From assembly GCA_021399435.1 (NCBI GenBank), contig JAJTUP010000002.1:2108001-2172000 (forward strand): a DNA stretch of 64,000 nucleotides. Direction: 5' to 3'. The notes under the pieces are model-generated. The model ran no database searches. It saw only the letters and a program-made list of their open reading frames with translations, and was not told the DNA's origin. Below are positions 53,214 to 63,311 of the stretch, in pieces. The translations under genes and the position numbers were made by a program. Position 1 is the first letter of the stretch. Each line of letters begins with the position of its first letter. The DNA is from Diaporthe sp. PMI_573. Its lineage: Eukaryota > Ascomycota > Sordariomycetes > Diaporthales > Diaporthaceae.

Positions 53214-54542
53214 ATGACGGGCCCTGTACACAATAGCGCCGTTTTCATCCTGGGACACGAGCAACATGCGCCGGTTGTTCCTCCGCTCTCACCTCCGTCC
53301 CCGGTCACACCCAGCAACGGCCCCGAGCTGTGCATGCCAATTGAAGAGCTCAGTTTGGATAACGACGTCGTTGTCGCTGGCCCGGCCTCCCCTCCTCGCC
53401 CAGAGACACCATCCACCCCAAGAACCTCCGAGTTCGACGGTCAATCCTCCTCCTCAGAGCTCTTTGACGACAGGCTCGCCAGCGCAATCCACGTCTTGAA
53501 CACAGAAGCCACCTCCCTCGCCTCCCTCACCCACCTCTACTCCAGTGATCCCGTAGCCCGGGTAGCCTTCAACTCCGCCGTCGACATCATCACTTCCCGG
53601 CAGAGGGGGACGTCACGTGGCAAGCTCGTGATCATCGGCGTCGGCAAATCCGGCCACATTGCGCGCAAACTCGTCGCAACATTCAACTCACTTTCGATCC
53701 ACGCCTCCTTCCTGCATCCTACTGAGGCCCTCCATGGCGACCTCGGCCACATCGGCGCCGACGACACCCTCATGCTTATCACCTTCTCCGGCAAGACGCC
53801 CGAGCTCAGCCTGCTTATGCCACATCTCGACGAAAGGCTCCCCCTGGTGGTCCTGACCGGCAAGACTCTCGATGCACCCGTGGTTCTAGAGAGAGAGAAG
53901 CAGGCCTCCGCACCAACGATCCTGCTTCCCGCGCCGATTCATGAGAGCGAGACTGTTAGCTTTGGTGTTTCAGCCCCCACTACGAGCACCACCATGGCGC
54001 TGGCCGTGGGCGATGCGCTCGCTCTCACGTGCGCACGCGAGCTCAATCCCATGGTTGGTGGCGTGGCCGCCACCTTCGGCAGTAATCACCCTGGCGGCGC
54101 TATCGGCGCGACGTACAAGAAGCCGCAGACCGTAAAGGACGTCATGGTGCCTTATGAAGACATCACCTGCCTCGCAGGGTCGCAAGTCCAGGTAGGCGGC
54201 GACGTCCTCAAGGCAGCATACGTCTGCAAAACAGGCTGGCTGCGCGTGGGCGAGGACTCCGTCGTCAGCCCCTGCAGGATACGCCGGATGAGCTCCGCCG
54301 AGCTCGCCATGGGCGTCGCGCAGATGTCCTGGTTGGCCGTTCCGCGGGCGGCCTTCATCTCCCTCGGCGCGGCGACGCAGCTCAAAGACGCCGGAGAGTG
54401 GCTCCGCGCAAACATGAAAAAGCCTCGTGACTTGCTCGAGGACGAAGATGCCTGCACCCCAGAGTCAATTGTCGCGGTGCTGGACGACGGCGAGATTGTT
54501 GGTGTGATGGAGGCATCCGCCGTCCTGGAGGCAGCCTTCTGA
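53214..54542 (+). CDS. SIS-domain sugar-phosphate isomerase-like protein (KpsF/GutQ type)
   Basis: Single exon, 442 residues. A disordered Pro/Ser-rich N-terminal extension (1-about 85) precedes a SIS domain: GKLVIIGVGKSGHIARKLVA, HPTEALHGDLGHIGADDTLM, ITFSGKTPELSLL, VSAPTTSTTMALAVGDALAL and ATFGSNHPGGAIG. These match bacterial D-arabinose-5-phosphate isomerases (KpsF/GutQ), which interconvert ribulose-5-phosphate and arabinose-5-phosphate. The KSGHIA and HGDLG residues of the active site are retained. In KpsF the SIS domain is followed by two CBS domains; here the corresponding part (VKDVMVPYEDITCLAGSQVQ to the end) is present in length but eroded in motif. Fungi do not make the lipopolysaccharide for which bacteria need this enzyme, so the substrate is unclear. 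The bacterial-like sequence could reflect an old transfer, but homologues are, as I recall, widespread in filamentous ascomycetes. Confidence 0.9.
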   Translation: MTGPVHNSAVFILGHEQHAPVVPPLSPPSPVTPSNGPELCMPIEELSLDNDVVVAGPASPPRPETPSTPRTSEFDGQSSSSELFDDRLASAIHVLNTEATSLASLTHLYSSDPVARVAFNSAVDIITSRQRGTSRGKLVIIGVGKSGHIARKLVATFNSLSIHASFLHPTEALHGDLGHIGADDTLMLITFSGKTPELSLLMPHLDERLPLVVLTGKTLDAPVVLEREKQASAPTILLPAPIHESETVSFGVSAPTTSTTMALAVGDALALTCARELNPMVGGVAATFGSNHPGGAIGATYKKPQTVKDVMVPYEDITCLAGSQVQVGGDVLKAAYVCKTGWLRVGEDSVVSPCRIRRMSSAELAMGVAQMSWLAVPRAAFISLGAATQLKDAGEWLRANMKKPRDLLEDEDACTPESIVAVLDDGEIVGVMEASAVLEAAF

Positions 54543-57538
54543 ACATGGTTTCTTGACATGACTTACCGTCAACGAATTAATGAGGATGCTTTTCAGGGGC
54601 ATGGGTTCTGGTCATTTGGGGGCAGGCGGCAGAGGCATCACGAGCACACCACTTGCTCCTTCTATCTATCTTCTGGGTCTACATGGGGCGGCATTCATTG
54701 AAAGGAGAACATTTACGAAATAGGAGCTTGAGTCCGCTGGCCCTAGATCACATTTCATTAGAACTGCGAGCGAACGCATGATCTTTCTTTTCCTTGGTGT
54801 GGGAGTTTATCTCTGGGTAGAGACGGTTTGGCATGGGTTGGTTTAGGGAAATACCATAGCATGTAAGCGTCCCAAAGCAGGACTGCGAAAGATTCCATGT
54901 ATTATTGGTTAGGCAAGATCTCAACGACGGTTAGAATTCGCGGATTGAATATCTGCGTGGCTCACTCATAAGACCCTTGCGAGGACACTGTTCCGTGACC
55001 ATGCAAACAGAAAACTCAGCGTGCTGTTTGGCTGGTTTACATATACCGAGTGATGCAACTGTTGTGTTTAATGACAATTACATTGAATCACATCAAGGAT
55101 GCCCGGGCCATGATAGTCACTTGACAGCATGTATAAGTACTACAAAAAACTGTCACTCCGCATTGGTCGGCTCAATAGACTTAACCATGTCTCACGAGCC
55201 ACGGCTTGTCACACACAAACTTTTCCTAGTCAATAAAAACAAGCCGCAAGTGACCCAAATATCTGTGTAAGTTAGAAGAGTGGCAAGTAAACTCTGATCA
55301 GCTTGTTGATTATCTCTCCCATGGGAATAGGTTCTGCGGATCCGAGACATACTTGCTCTCACCGCAAGAAGACAGTGAGCACATGGAATGATTAGGTCAG
55401 TACAAATCTATAGTCGCGCAAAGAACTCTCTAGTCAACAGGGCCGGACTGTATCTTCACTCAGAACAGAATGTAAATTTAGAATGCTGCGTGTATGACCT
55501 CCTTGGACTGGAACTTTCACCAAACCATCCAGATGCTTCCGGTGCTCTTTGCATTTTGACTTTGTGGATCAGAGGGCTCACTGATGTGGTATAGCATTGC
55601 CGCATGCATGTAATCTTGCCTCCGTTTAGTGTTATACGAGGCGTGGTTTGATGTCCACAGTCTCGACGAATTCACTAGGCATTGAGGTACAATTGGATTG
55701 CACCTGGCCGTTGGTACTGCAGCAGACTTTGGCCTCAGGGTGATAAACGGAAATTCCTCCCTAAATTTGTACATGGCGATGGGAGGCAAACAACTTGGGG
55801 GAGGGATAAGTACCTTGGATAACTGAGGAGGGCTTCTGTGTGAAGCCTCGCTGGCAGCGAACAATTTATAGCTGGCAGCACATTTGATGATGAATCAAGC
55901 ATCCTTTTTTTTTCTTTTTCAAACACGAACATGTATTTTCAGAGCATTTGATATCCAACAGGGTCCTCTGTGGCAACAGTCGCTAAAACTGTTGACGACC
56001 TCGGAAACAGAAGCCGAGCCTATGTGCAGGGCAGTTTGCACCAACCCTTGAATTCACTCATGTATGAGATACATCAGGCTGAGAAATTGAATTAGAGACA
56101 CACCACCAGTAAAATTTAAACACAAGCAGCGTACCCCGTAACGAGGTCAGGGAAAATCTAGTAGACTCCTTGATTCGGGCGGGTGCGAAATAGGAAACGG
56201 CTTGCTGAACAAATTGCAAAATGTCCCATCCCTAGTTTCATATGCTGGCTTACCAAGGCGATGTCTTGTCCCCAAAAGATGTACAGCCGAGATGACGCTC
56301 ACTTTCCTCGTACATGCGGTCTGCTAAGTGAGACGCATTGTCTGGCCATTGAGCCGTAAATAGAGCAAACCATGTATTTGATCATGACGAATTTGATTTA
56401 AGAGAATCCGCCGGGGCCTTGAGAATCTTGATGTATCCTATGGGCAGGGTGAGATAGGATGCAACCCAGGAGTTGAAATATCTTTATGCTAGGACAATAC
56501 AACTGCCGGGTTCGTCTCGGAAGGCGGAATACCACACAGGAAGTTTGTGCAAAGAGTCATCCCACAGAAGGCTGCTCCACGGGGGATTGTCCCATAGCAG
56601 GTTATCCAACAGGAAGTTACCCATTGATAGGAGATAAGAGGTTGCCCCAGAGAAGGTGATCTATCCTATAGGAGGTACAGAGATAGGGGTTGTGCCCAGA
56701 CAGCGGGATTTCGGTTTTGTACCGCCTTGGTATGGTCTAAGAACGAGCGCTCCGCTTGACTGTGGAAACTTTACGCGGATTTTCCTTTTTCAGACCACTA
56801 TCCTCAGCTCTACCTGGGCCCGGAGTTTCCGATACCCAAGTCGGGAAGGATGTCTTAAATTACGGAACGCCAGACGCCCGGCCTGCAGGACATGAGTATG
56901 GCTGTGGCGTAGTATTCACGGGCCCATGGCGTCTGACAATGGCAAGTAGTCACGAGCACGACGCAGAGTCAAGGATCTTGAGACATGTTGGTAGAGGTAT
57001 ATCGTGAAATTATGTCCAAAGTGTGAGAACCAGGAGCTTTCCCACGGCGTATCATCCCGACTGATACCTCTAGATCTGTTGTAAGATGAACATTAGTTAT
57101 ATGCTACTAAGGCCAGCGCGCACTCTCTCATGGTGGGAAGAAAATGGCAAATGTCCAACCAGGAGTCATCGTCCTCAAGGCAATCTAGCCGTTCGCCTGA
57201 CAGGTTTGCGATGTCCAGAATCACAACCTAAATGCAGACTAATTCCCAACAGACTGGGTTCGTTCGTCTCGTCCAAGCCGCTCTCAAAGCCCCGTCGATT
57301 CTGCTGTTTCCGTCTACACTCCCTTCCTCGCCGTCGGATACCTCACCTCCCCGGCAGTTGTCGTCGTTGTCACATGAGGAGCCGCTTCGACTGAGTCGGG
57401 ACCCAAGTCTGAGTCTGCACTCCGAAACCAGGCGTTCTCCCCCAACAGCCCATCTGTCCTAACAGTTTCCCTATCCACTGCGGCGATCGAGTCTCGACCC
57501 CTACGAGGTTGATTCTCAGAAGACTCAGTAGACACTCT
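54543..57538. other. Convergent gene-free region
   Basis: About 3 kb between the 3' ends of the SIS gene (+) and the WKF gene (-). It is AT-richer than its neighbours and contains a degenerate tandem repeat (separate entry). No gene supported. Confidence 0.5.
56530..56690. repeat. Degenerate minisatellite of about 22-24 bp
   Basis: About six imperfect units with the core cccaNaGNaggtt, visible as cccacagaaggctg, cccatagcaggtta, ccaacaggaagtta, ccccagagaaggtg and tcctataggaggta. The units are in the same orientation and spaced by about 22-27 bp. They carry no open reading frame. Confidence 0.65.
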
Positions 57539-58852
57539 CTAAGCATCATCATCACTGTCGCTACTCTCGCTATCACCATCACTGCCCGACGTATCGTCGA
57601 CCTCAGCACCAGCCGCGTCAGCCGGGGATTCATCCTCTGAAGACGAAGAGCTGCTCGAGGAGGAGGTTTCGGAATTGGCGCGCCCATTTGGGGGGGCTGA
57701 TGGTTCCTCGTCCGAGTCGGATTCAGAAGATGACGAGCTGCTATCACCGGCATCACCGGCTTCAGCGCCAGAGTCATCAGAGCTGGAGTCACTGTCCGAA
57801 TCCGAGGATGAGTCTGATTCGGAACTGCTGCTGTCGGTGTCGGCCGTTCGCAACTTCTTCCTTCTCTTGGTCTTCTGTTTCATGCCCTCGGTCTCGTTGG
57901 CTTTTGATCCAGCTCCATTTTGTACAGGAACCTTGACCCTCGAAGATGTTCCGTTGGTCGTGCTGACTGAAGGTGCTCCGGCATCGTCCTCGCTGCTCGA
58001 GGATTTGAGAGTGTCGATGACCATCTCGGCACGCATGCGCTTGACAAGGCGCTGTTGGACGTCCTTGTCGACCGTGCGCAGGGTGAATTCAACCTCGTCG
58101 AAACTTCGTTTGGGCGGTGCATTGGAGCTCCCAGCCTCCTTCGCCTCGTTCTTCTCCTTCAAGAGGTCGGCTAGCATCTCCTCATACTGCCCTTGTTTCT
58201 CCTCCGCGCCCTTGGTGCCCTCTGGGAAGCCCTTGGGTCCGGCTGCCATGTCTTTCTTCCTTATTTCCTCCGCCTGTTCGATCAGCCTGGTCCTAGAACC
58301 ACCTTTGATGTCGCTGATGTAGAGGTAGAATGTGTCGATGTCCGCAGCCGGCAGTGCTTCGGCTTTATACATGTACTTCAACAGCAGGGTCTGATGGTTC
58401 TTGTTGAACTTCCAGGCATCGCGGGCTTTGTGCCACGTCCTGAGGTACTCGAGGGAGGGAGTGAGATCATGTGGTTGTGGTGTGGGCTGTGATTTGGAAG
58501 CTTTCTTCTTCTTGGCTGGCTTTGGTTTCTTGGGAGCCGCCTTTTTGGTGTCCTGCGAGAAGGAGACGGACTTCTTGGACGGGGTGAAATCAGAGTCGTC
58601 CCACCTCGGGCGCTTGTTGTCTGACGCAGGGTACGAGCCGGAGGGGAACTGCTTCCTCTTATTGAAGGCGGGCGTTCCGTACTGGCTGTCTGCATTGAAG
58701 TTGGACCGCTGCTGGTGGTGTGCGAAGCGACCTGGGGGAGGGGCGGAGATTGTCGTGGTCGCGTGTTGCGAGGTGGTGGCAGCAGGGCTTCCGTCCGAAT
58801 TGGCTCCCTTGAGCTTCAGACCCAATCGCTTCCAGGCTGGCACGGCCGACAT
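57539..58852 (-). CDS. WKF-domain nucleolar-type protein (C7orf50-like)
   Basis: Single exon, 437 residues, from ATG at 58852 (MSAVPAWKRLGLKLKGANSD). A disordered, basic N-terminal part (KKAAPKKPKPAKKKKASK) is followed by the WKF domain at about 134-198: LEYLRTWHKARDAWKFNKNH, QTLLLKYMYKAEALP and DTFYLYISDIKGGSRTRLIE. The C-terminal third is a long Ser/Asp/Glu low-complexity tail of SSSESDSSSD type, as in nucleolar proteins such as Nopp140/Srp40, preceded by a bipartite-like basic signal (KQKTKRRKKLR). Homologues are, to my knowledge, linked to ribosome biogenesis. The acidic serine tail is a likely CK2 phosphorylation target. It is divergent from the proteasome gene, with 864 bp between starts. 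Confidence 0.88.
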   Translation of the reverse strand: MSAVPAWKRLGLKLKGANSDGSPAATTSQHATTTISAPPPGRFAHHQQRSNFNADSQYGTPAFNKRKQFPSGSYPASDNKRPRWDDSDFTPSKKSVSFSQDTKKAAPKKPKPAKKKKASKSQPTPQPHDLTPSLEYLRTWHKARDAWKFNKNHQTLLLKYMYKAEALPAADIDTFYLYISDIKGGSRTRLIEQAEEIRKKDMAAGPKGFPEGTKGAEEKQGQYEEMLADLLKEKNEAKEAGSSNAPPKRSFDEVEFTLRTVDKDVQQRLVKRMRAEMVIDTLKSSSSEDDAGAPSVSTTNGTSSRVKVPVQNGAGSKANETEGMKQKTKRRKKLRTADTDSSSSESDSSSDSDSDSSSDDSGAEAGDAGDSSSSSSESDSDEEPSAPPNGRANSETSSSSSSSSSEDESPADAAGAEVDDTSGSDGDSESSDSDDDA

Positions 58853-59190
58853 GATGGGCAGGTAGCAAGTAGAAAAGGGAGGGTGAGTTCAGGTCGTGCA
58901 GCGGATTCGGGCAAGGGGGGGTAGGGTGAACTGGCTCCAGCAATGGGAGGACTGGAGGAGGCACCAAAGTCAAAACGGCCTAGCTATCGCAAACCGACGA
59001 AGATCCAAGGACGGCAGAATTCATGCGCAGAGGCGGGATTGCATGGGACAAAACGAGCCGACTGGACGACAGGGCTTGGTAGGGCGTGCGTTGGGTTCAG
59101 TGCGTGACAGCAAGCGGCGTGTGTGCGCGTGCGTGTCCGTGTCTGTGTGGTGTGTAGAGATATGTGTTGAAGCCCAACCGCAAGAAAGAG

Positions 59191-59221
<31 letters not shown>

Positions 59222-59716
59222 ACTCGGCGAGAGTGCCGCAGGGAAGGAAATCAATTTGTTGCCTCGAACTTTTTCTCTGGCTCCTGGTGGGGCAGCCCGA
59301 TAGACAGGGTCCCAGCAATCGATAGGCAGGGGTCATCTTCCCAGTATCTAGTGTAATTGTACCTACCTGGCCACCAGAAATCTAGGTACGCCTGCACCCA
59401 AATCTGGCGAGCTGGGCTTTGGGCAAGGGAATGGGCATGGGCTGACTTACATAAGCTTAGAGCTCGGGCCCACGGCAGGCCAACGCTAGCTTGGTCGCTG
59501 ACGGGTGCTCCAGGCAAGCTACAGCCAACGCGTTCCCAGCCCAGGCAAGAGCTCTACTGACGACAGCTCCCTCCTACCAGCCTGACCAGCCATCAACACG
59601 ACCGACTGCTTCCAACGACGACTCTCACTCTCTCCAATCTTGACGACAGTCTTTCTTAAGCAAGCGCCCCGAACTGCAGCCCTCGTCCAGGCCGATTCCC
59701 CAACCAAGCCCTCAGG
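58853..59716. promoter_or_regulatory. Shared upstream region of WKF and proteasome genes
   Basis: A divergent promoter region. It contains a (CTG)n run of about ten units at 59193-59221, two CTAGGTA half-sites near 59360 and 59380, and a pyrimidine-rich leader before the SCL1 ATG. Confidence 0.55.
59193..59221. repeat. (CTG)n microsatellite, about 10 units
   Basis: An uninterrupted trinucleotide run in the intergenic region. It is in no supported reading frame. Confidence 0.95.
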
Positions 59717-60839
59717 ATGGCGAGTACGTCTTGTCTTCAGCTGCAGCCGATCCACCGGCCTCCTCCTTCGTGCCACTGCGACTGACACCAGACACGTGAA
59801 CAGGCACCGGCATCGACAGGCACATCACCATCTTCTCTGAACAGGGACGACTATATCAAGTCGGTATGGACCTTCTGCGCATGCCCCCTTCCTCCCGCCC
59901 CCCTCAGCGACCGAGAAAGACAAACGGAGAAGCACGGAAACCTGCCCCAAAGATCGGACGCCCGGTGCTGTCAAATGGGGGCTGATGTACTGTGACTGTC
60001 GTAGAATATGCCTTCAAGGCCATCACCGCCGCCAACATCATGGCCATAGGCGTCCGTGGAAAGGACTGTGGGGTCATCCTGTCGCAAAAGAAGGTCCCAG
60101 TACGTCATTCGGGCTACTGCCCTCGACTCCTCCCTGTCGGGCCAGGCATCGCTGACCCATTATACAGGACAAGCTGATCGACCCTGCCTCCGTGTCGCAC
60201 ATCTTCCAAATATCCCCCTCAGTCGGCTGTGTCATGACAGGCTCCATCGCCGACGCCAGAGCCTTCGCCCAACGCGCACAGGGCGAGGCTGCCGAGTTCA
60301 GATACAAGTACGGCTACGAGATGCCAAGCGACGTCCTTGCCAAGAGACTGGCCAATATCTCCCAAGTCTACACTCAGCGCGTAAGGAGGCGCCCGGCTCT
60401 TCAATATACAAATCCTTGGGGAGGCCACACCGCTGACTTGCATTGAACACAGGCCTACATGCGACCCTACGGCGTGGCGACGACACTAATATCACTTGAC
60501 CAGGAGCTTGGGCCGCAGCTCTTCAAGTGTGACCCCGCAGGCTACTACATTGGCTACAAGGGCACAGCTGCAGGACCCAAGCAGCAGGAGGCGCTGAACC
60601 ACCTCGAGAAGAAGCTGAAGAACAAGGATTATGCAGATGGGAACTGGGAGGAGGTCGTCGAGCTGGCCATCACCACCCTCAGCACGGTCCTCAGCATGGA
60701 TTTCAAGAAGACGGAGATTGAGATCGGGATCGTTGGCGGCCCACGCGCAGACGGGAAGGAGGGCACTGATCCTGGCTTTCGGAAACTGACTGAGGAGGAG
60801 ATCGACGAGCGCCTCCAAGCTATCGCCGAGAAGGATTGA
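59717..60839 (+). CDS. SCL1: 20S proteasome subunit alpha-1 (Scl1 / PSMA6)
   Basis: Five exons: 59717-59723, 59804-59863, 60005-60099, 60168-60380 and 60453-60839, giving 253 residues. The first exon is only seven nucleotides (ATGGCGA); the next joins it as [22 protein letters not shown], and the third gives [20 protein letters not shown]. The rest follows PSMA6/Scl1 closely: [78 protein letters not shown] and a C-terminal [14 protein letters not shown]. Alpha subunits form the outer rings of the 20S core and gate the channel; they have no catalytic threonine. The GRLYQVEYAFKA segment is the alpha-subunit signature, and [12 protein letters not shown] specifies alpha-1. The acceptors and donors fit exactly, including the E codon split G|AA. 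Confidence 0.96.
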
Positions 60840-63311
60840 GCTGAAGGATACCATTGACGATGGGACGCAGCCTGATAGGAGGCCATCAGGATGATCTAGT
60901 CGAGGGCTGCGCGGGGGCCGTCGGAAGGATGGGATTTGCAGAGCGGCGAACATCCGCTAAGCTGAGGCCCAAGTGGCCAGCAGCGGCGCTTTGTAACCTA
61001 CTAGAAATCGCAGCAGAAAACGTTTAGAATCAAGACATGAGCTGTACATCAGCCGGCGGGACCTCGCTGTTGCATCGGGGACGGACTCAGCTCGGTGCTG
61101 CATGAGCTGAAGATGACAGAACGCGTTGCTTGGCAAGACACGGCATTCGGCGGTCGCAGCTCAGGCAAAGCCCACACCGCTCTCCCGGGCGGCCCTGTAG
61201 GAAGTAGGGTTCCGCCGAGGTGAGCGGACGGAGCGGAGGGCAGGGCAGGCCAGGGCAGGCCAGGGCAGGCCAAGGCGAGGCAAGGCGAGGCTGGAGAGTG
61301 GGTGTGGGTGCACGAGATCGCTGTCTCACACCATCTGGCGGCATTGTCAGCCGAACCAGGGCTTGCGGCAGGATCTAAGACACGAGGTAAAATCGTCTCG
61401 GGTGGGAGGCATCATGACAACATGGCCGCCCAACGAGAGACCCCAGGTTTAGGTTAAGTTCCCGGGACGATGGAGCGGGTTTGACGATGCGGCCATCTCG
61501 GAGGCCTACCGTAACTCGGAATGGAAGAGCCTCAATTGTGGCTTGGTTCCCACAAACTCCACAACCCGACGCCCACCACAACTCATTACCGAATACGGAG
61601 CTTCTGCAAGGTAATGATTGTCACCCCCAACTGAGCCTGGATGCTGCCGGGCTCATCCGTCCGCCCGTCTCTCGCGTGTTCGCCCTCGCACCACCTGGTG
61701 GCACCTTTGTCCGCCAGTTCCCGCCAGCGCGCCTATACTCGAGCGCTTTGTTCCCGGCGACCAGGTTTTGCTTTTTTTGGCCGGGATGCATCACGGCGCG
61801 GTGCCCGTCAGCGCCCTCCCCCCACCCCCCAACGGGACTTTGTTTTGACGAGCCTCGTGCCGAGGTCTTCACCTGCATTAGGGTTCAGCTCGCCTCCCGG
61901 GGGGGGGGGTCGAGAAAAAAACGTGGCCGTGGGTCACCGCAACCACCTCTTCCGCCCGACCATGTCGACGGCCTAATGCACGAGAGAAGCTTGCCGAGGT
62001 CAGCTCTGCCCTGCTCGATGTCATCATTGGCCGGCGGGCGCAGATGGGTGCCAGTCCTGTTCTCTTGTCCTGAGGTGAAAATTCTCCTATCAAGGCCGCC
62101 CCGACTGCAAAACCCCCTGTCCCGGTCCAGAAGGGGCTGCTGTGGTGCCCTAGTGCATGTGTGGCGACAGCTGAACTCTCGTCTGCCATTCCGGTTCGGG
62201 GGTTGATGGGTACACATCCGGCAACATTTCTCCCACGATGGACCTGCAGTTGCCCTTTTCCTACTCCCTCTCGCCCCTGATGGGTGGGCTTTGAGACCAT
62301 CACCCACGGCTCAGGTTGCAACACAATGGAGTCGACCTGAAGTCTAGCACGCCCGTGCATATGTACATCGACCCCGGCGAAAGGCTCGTCACGCTCATAT
62401 TCTCCGGTCGACCCGTGGGTACACCCCGTTCTTCTATTTATGGAATGTAGCTCGACAGTCGGGATGTCCCCGGATCGCTTTGTGGGGAAGAGGGCGCCAA
62501 AACAGCTGCGTAGGTACTCTGTCCCTACAGGGTTCTGGATGCCACCCCCTGTTTGTGCATTCCGTCCCGCTGGGTATGTTTCCGCCCAGCCCTCTCGGCT
62601 CTGCTCTCCGATTCGCCGCCAGCTGTGAGAAACGACGTGGATATCGACGTCTGAGTTCTCACAGCTGCTCCCTCGATGACAGCTGATCGAGGGCCGCTAG
62701 TACCGTCCCGTCGCAATGGCTCCCCCCCTGATGATCGCTGCATAGGTAACCTGCGGCCTGCCATGTGGCAGCCCACCTGTCACTGCCCTTGGAGTGGGGG
62801 TGGAGGAATACGGGCTATCACCTGTGTGCATCTTTTCCCGTTGACTCAGGTTGGACGACTAGTCTTGTCCGATTTGGTACCCTTTGCTCGGGTCATTGAT
62901 ATCATGAAACTTCTATACTTGTTCCAAGCCGAGATGCCGTCGGAGTCCTCAATTCACGCCTTTTGTTTTCCCACCACGATGTCGACGGCACTGCTATATC
63001 AGGCGTGCTCGCGGCCGCCCCATCCGAGGGAAGCCTTGTCGTGATGCTGTCTAGACCACCCGGCGCCAACGACCTGTCAATAGTCACAATTCAGCCTTCC
63101 TTTCAGGTCCGCCGATCTAAGCCCTTTACTCAATATTGTCACCTTTATTTATCTTCCTAATTCGGGGGCCCCTTGCGAGTTCACCTTGACCTTCATAAAC
63201 GAGCCTTGAGATCTCTGACATTGATATTGCTCAATTTCTTTATGAGCCCCATCCCTACCTTTCTCAACCATTCTCGTTCGGGCCAAAGCTTCTAGGCTTA
63301 TTTTATTAATA
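60840..63311. other. Gene-free region upstream of the right-edge gene
   Basis: About 2.5 kb, GC-rich, with long spurious open frames on both strands from about 61480 to 62360. A 10-bp tandem repeat lies at 61241-61290, a run of about 12 G at about 61899, and a gtaggtac motif near 62510. No protein-like sequence seen. Confidence 0.5.
61241..61290. repeat. 10-bp tandem repeat, five copies
   Basis: Three perfect copies of cagggcaggc followed by two copies of the variant caaggcgagg, head to tail. Confidence 0.93.

Noticed and set aside
61481..62360. Overlapping open frames of 140-240 codons on both strands
   Set aside because: The stretch is GC-rich, which makes stops rare. The peptides are Pro/Arg/Ser-rich without motifs, and the plus-strand frame begins at a non-ATG codon.
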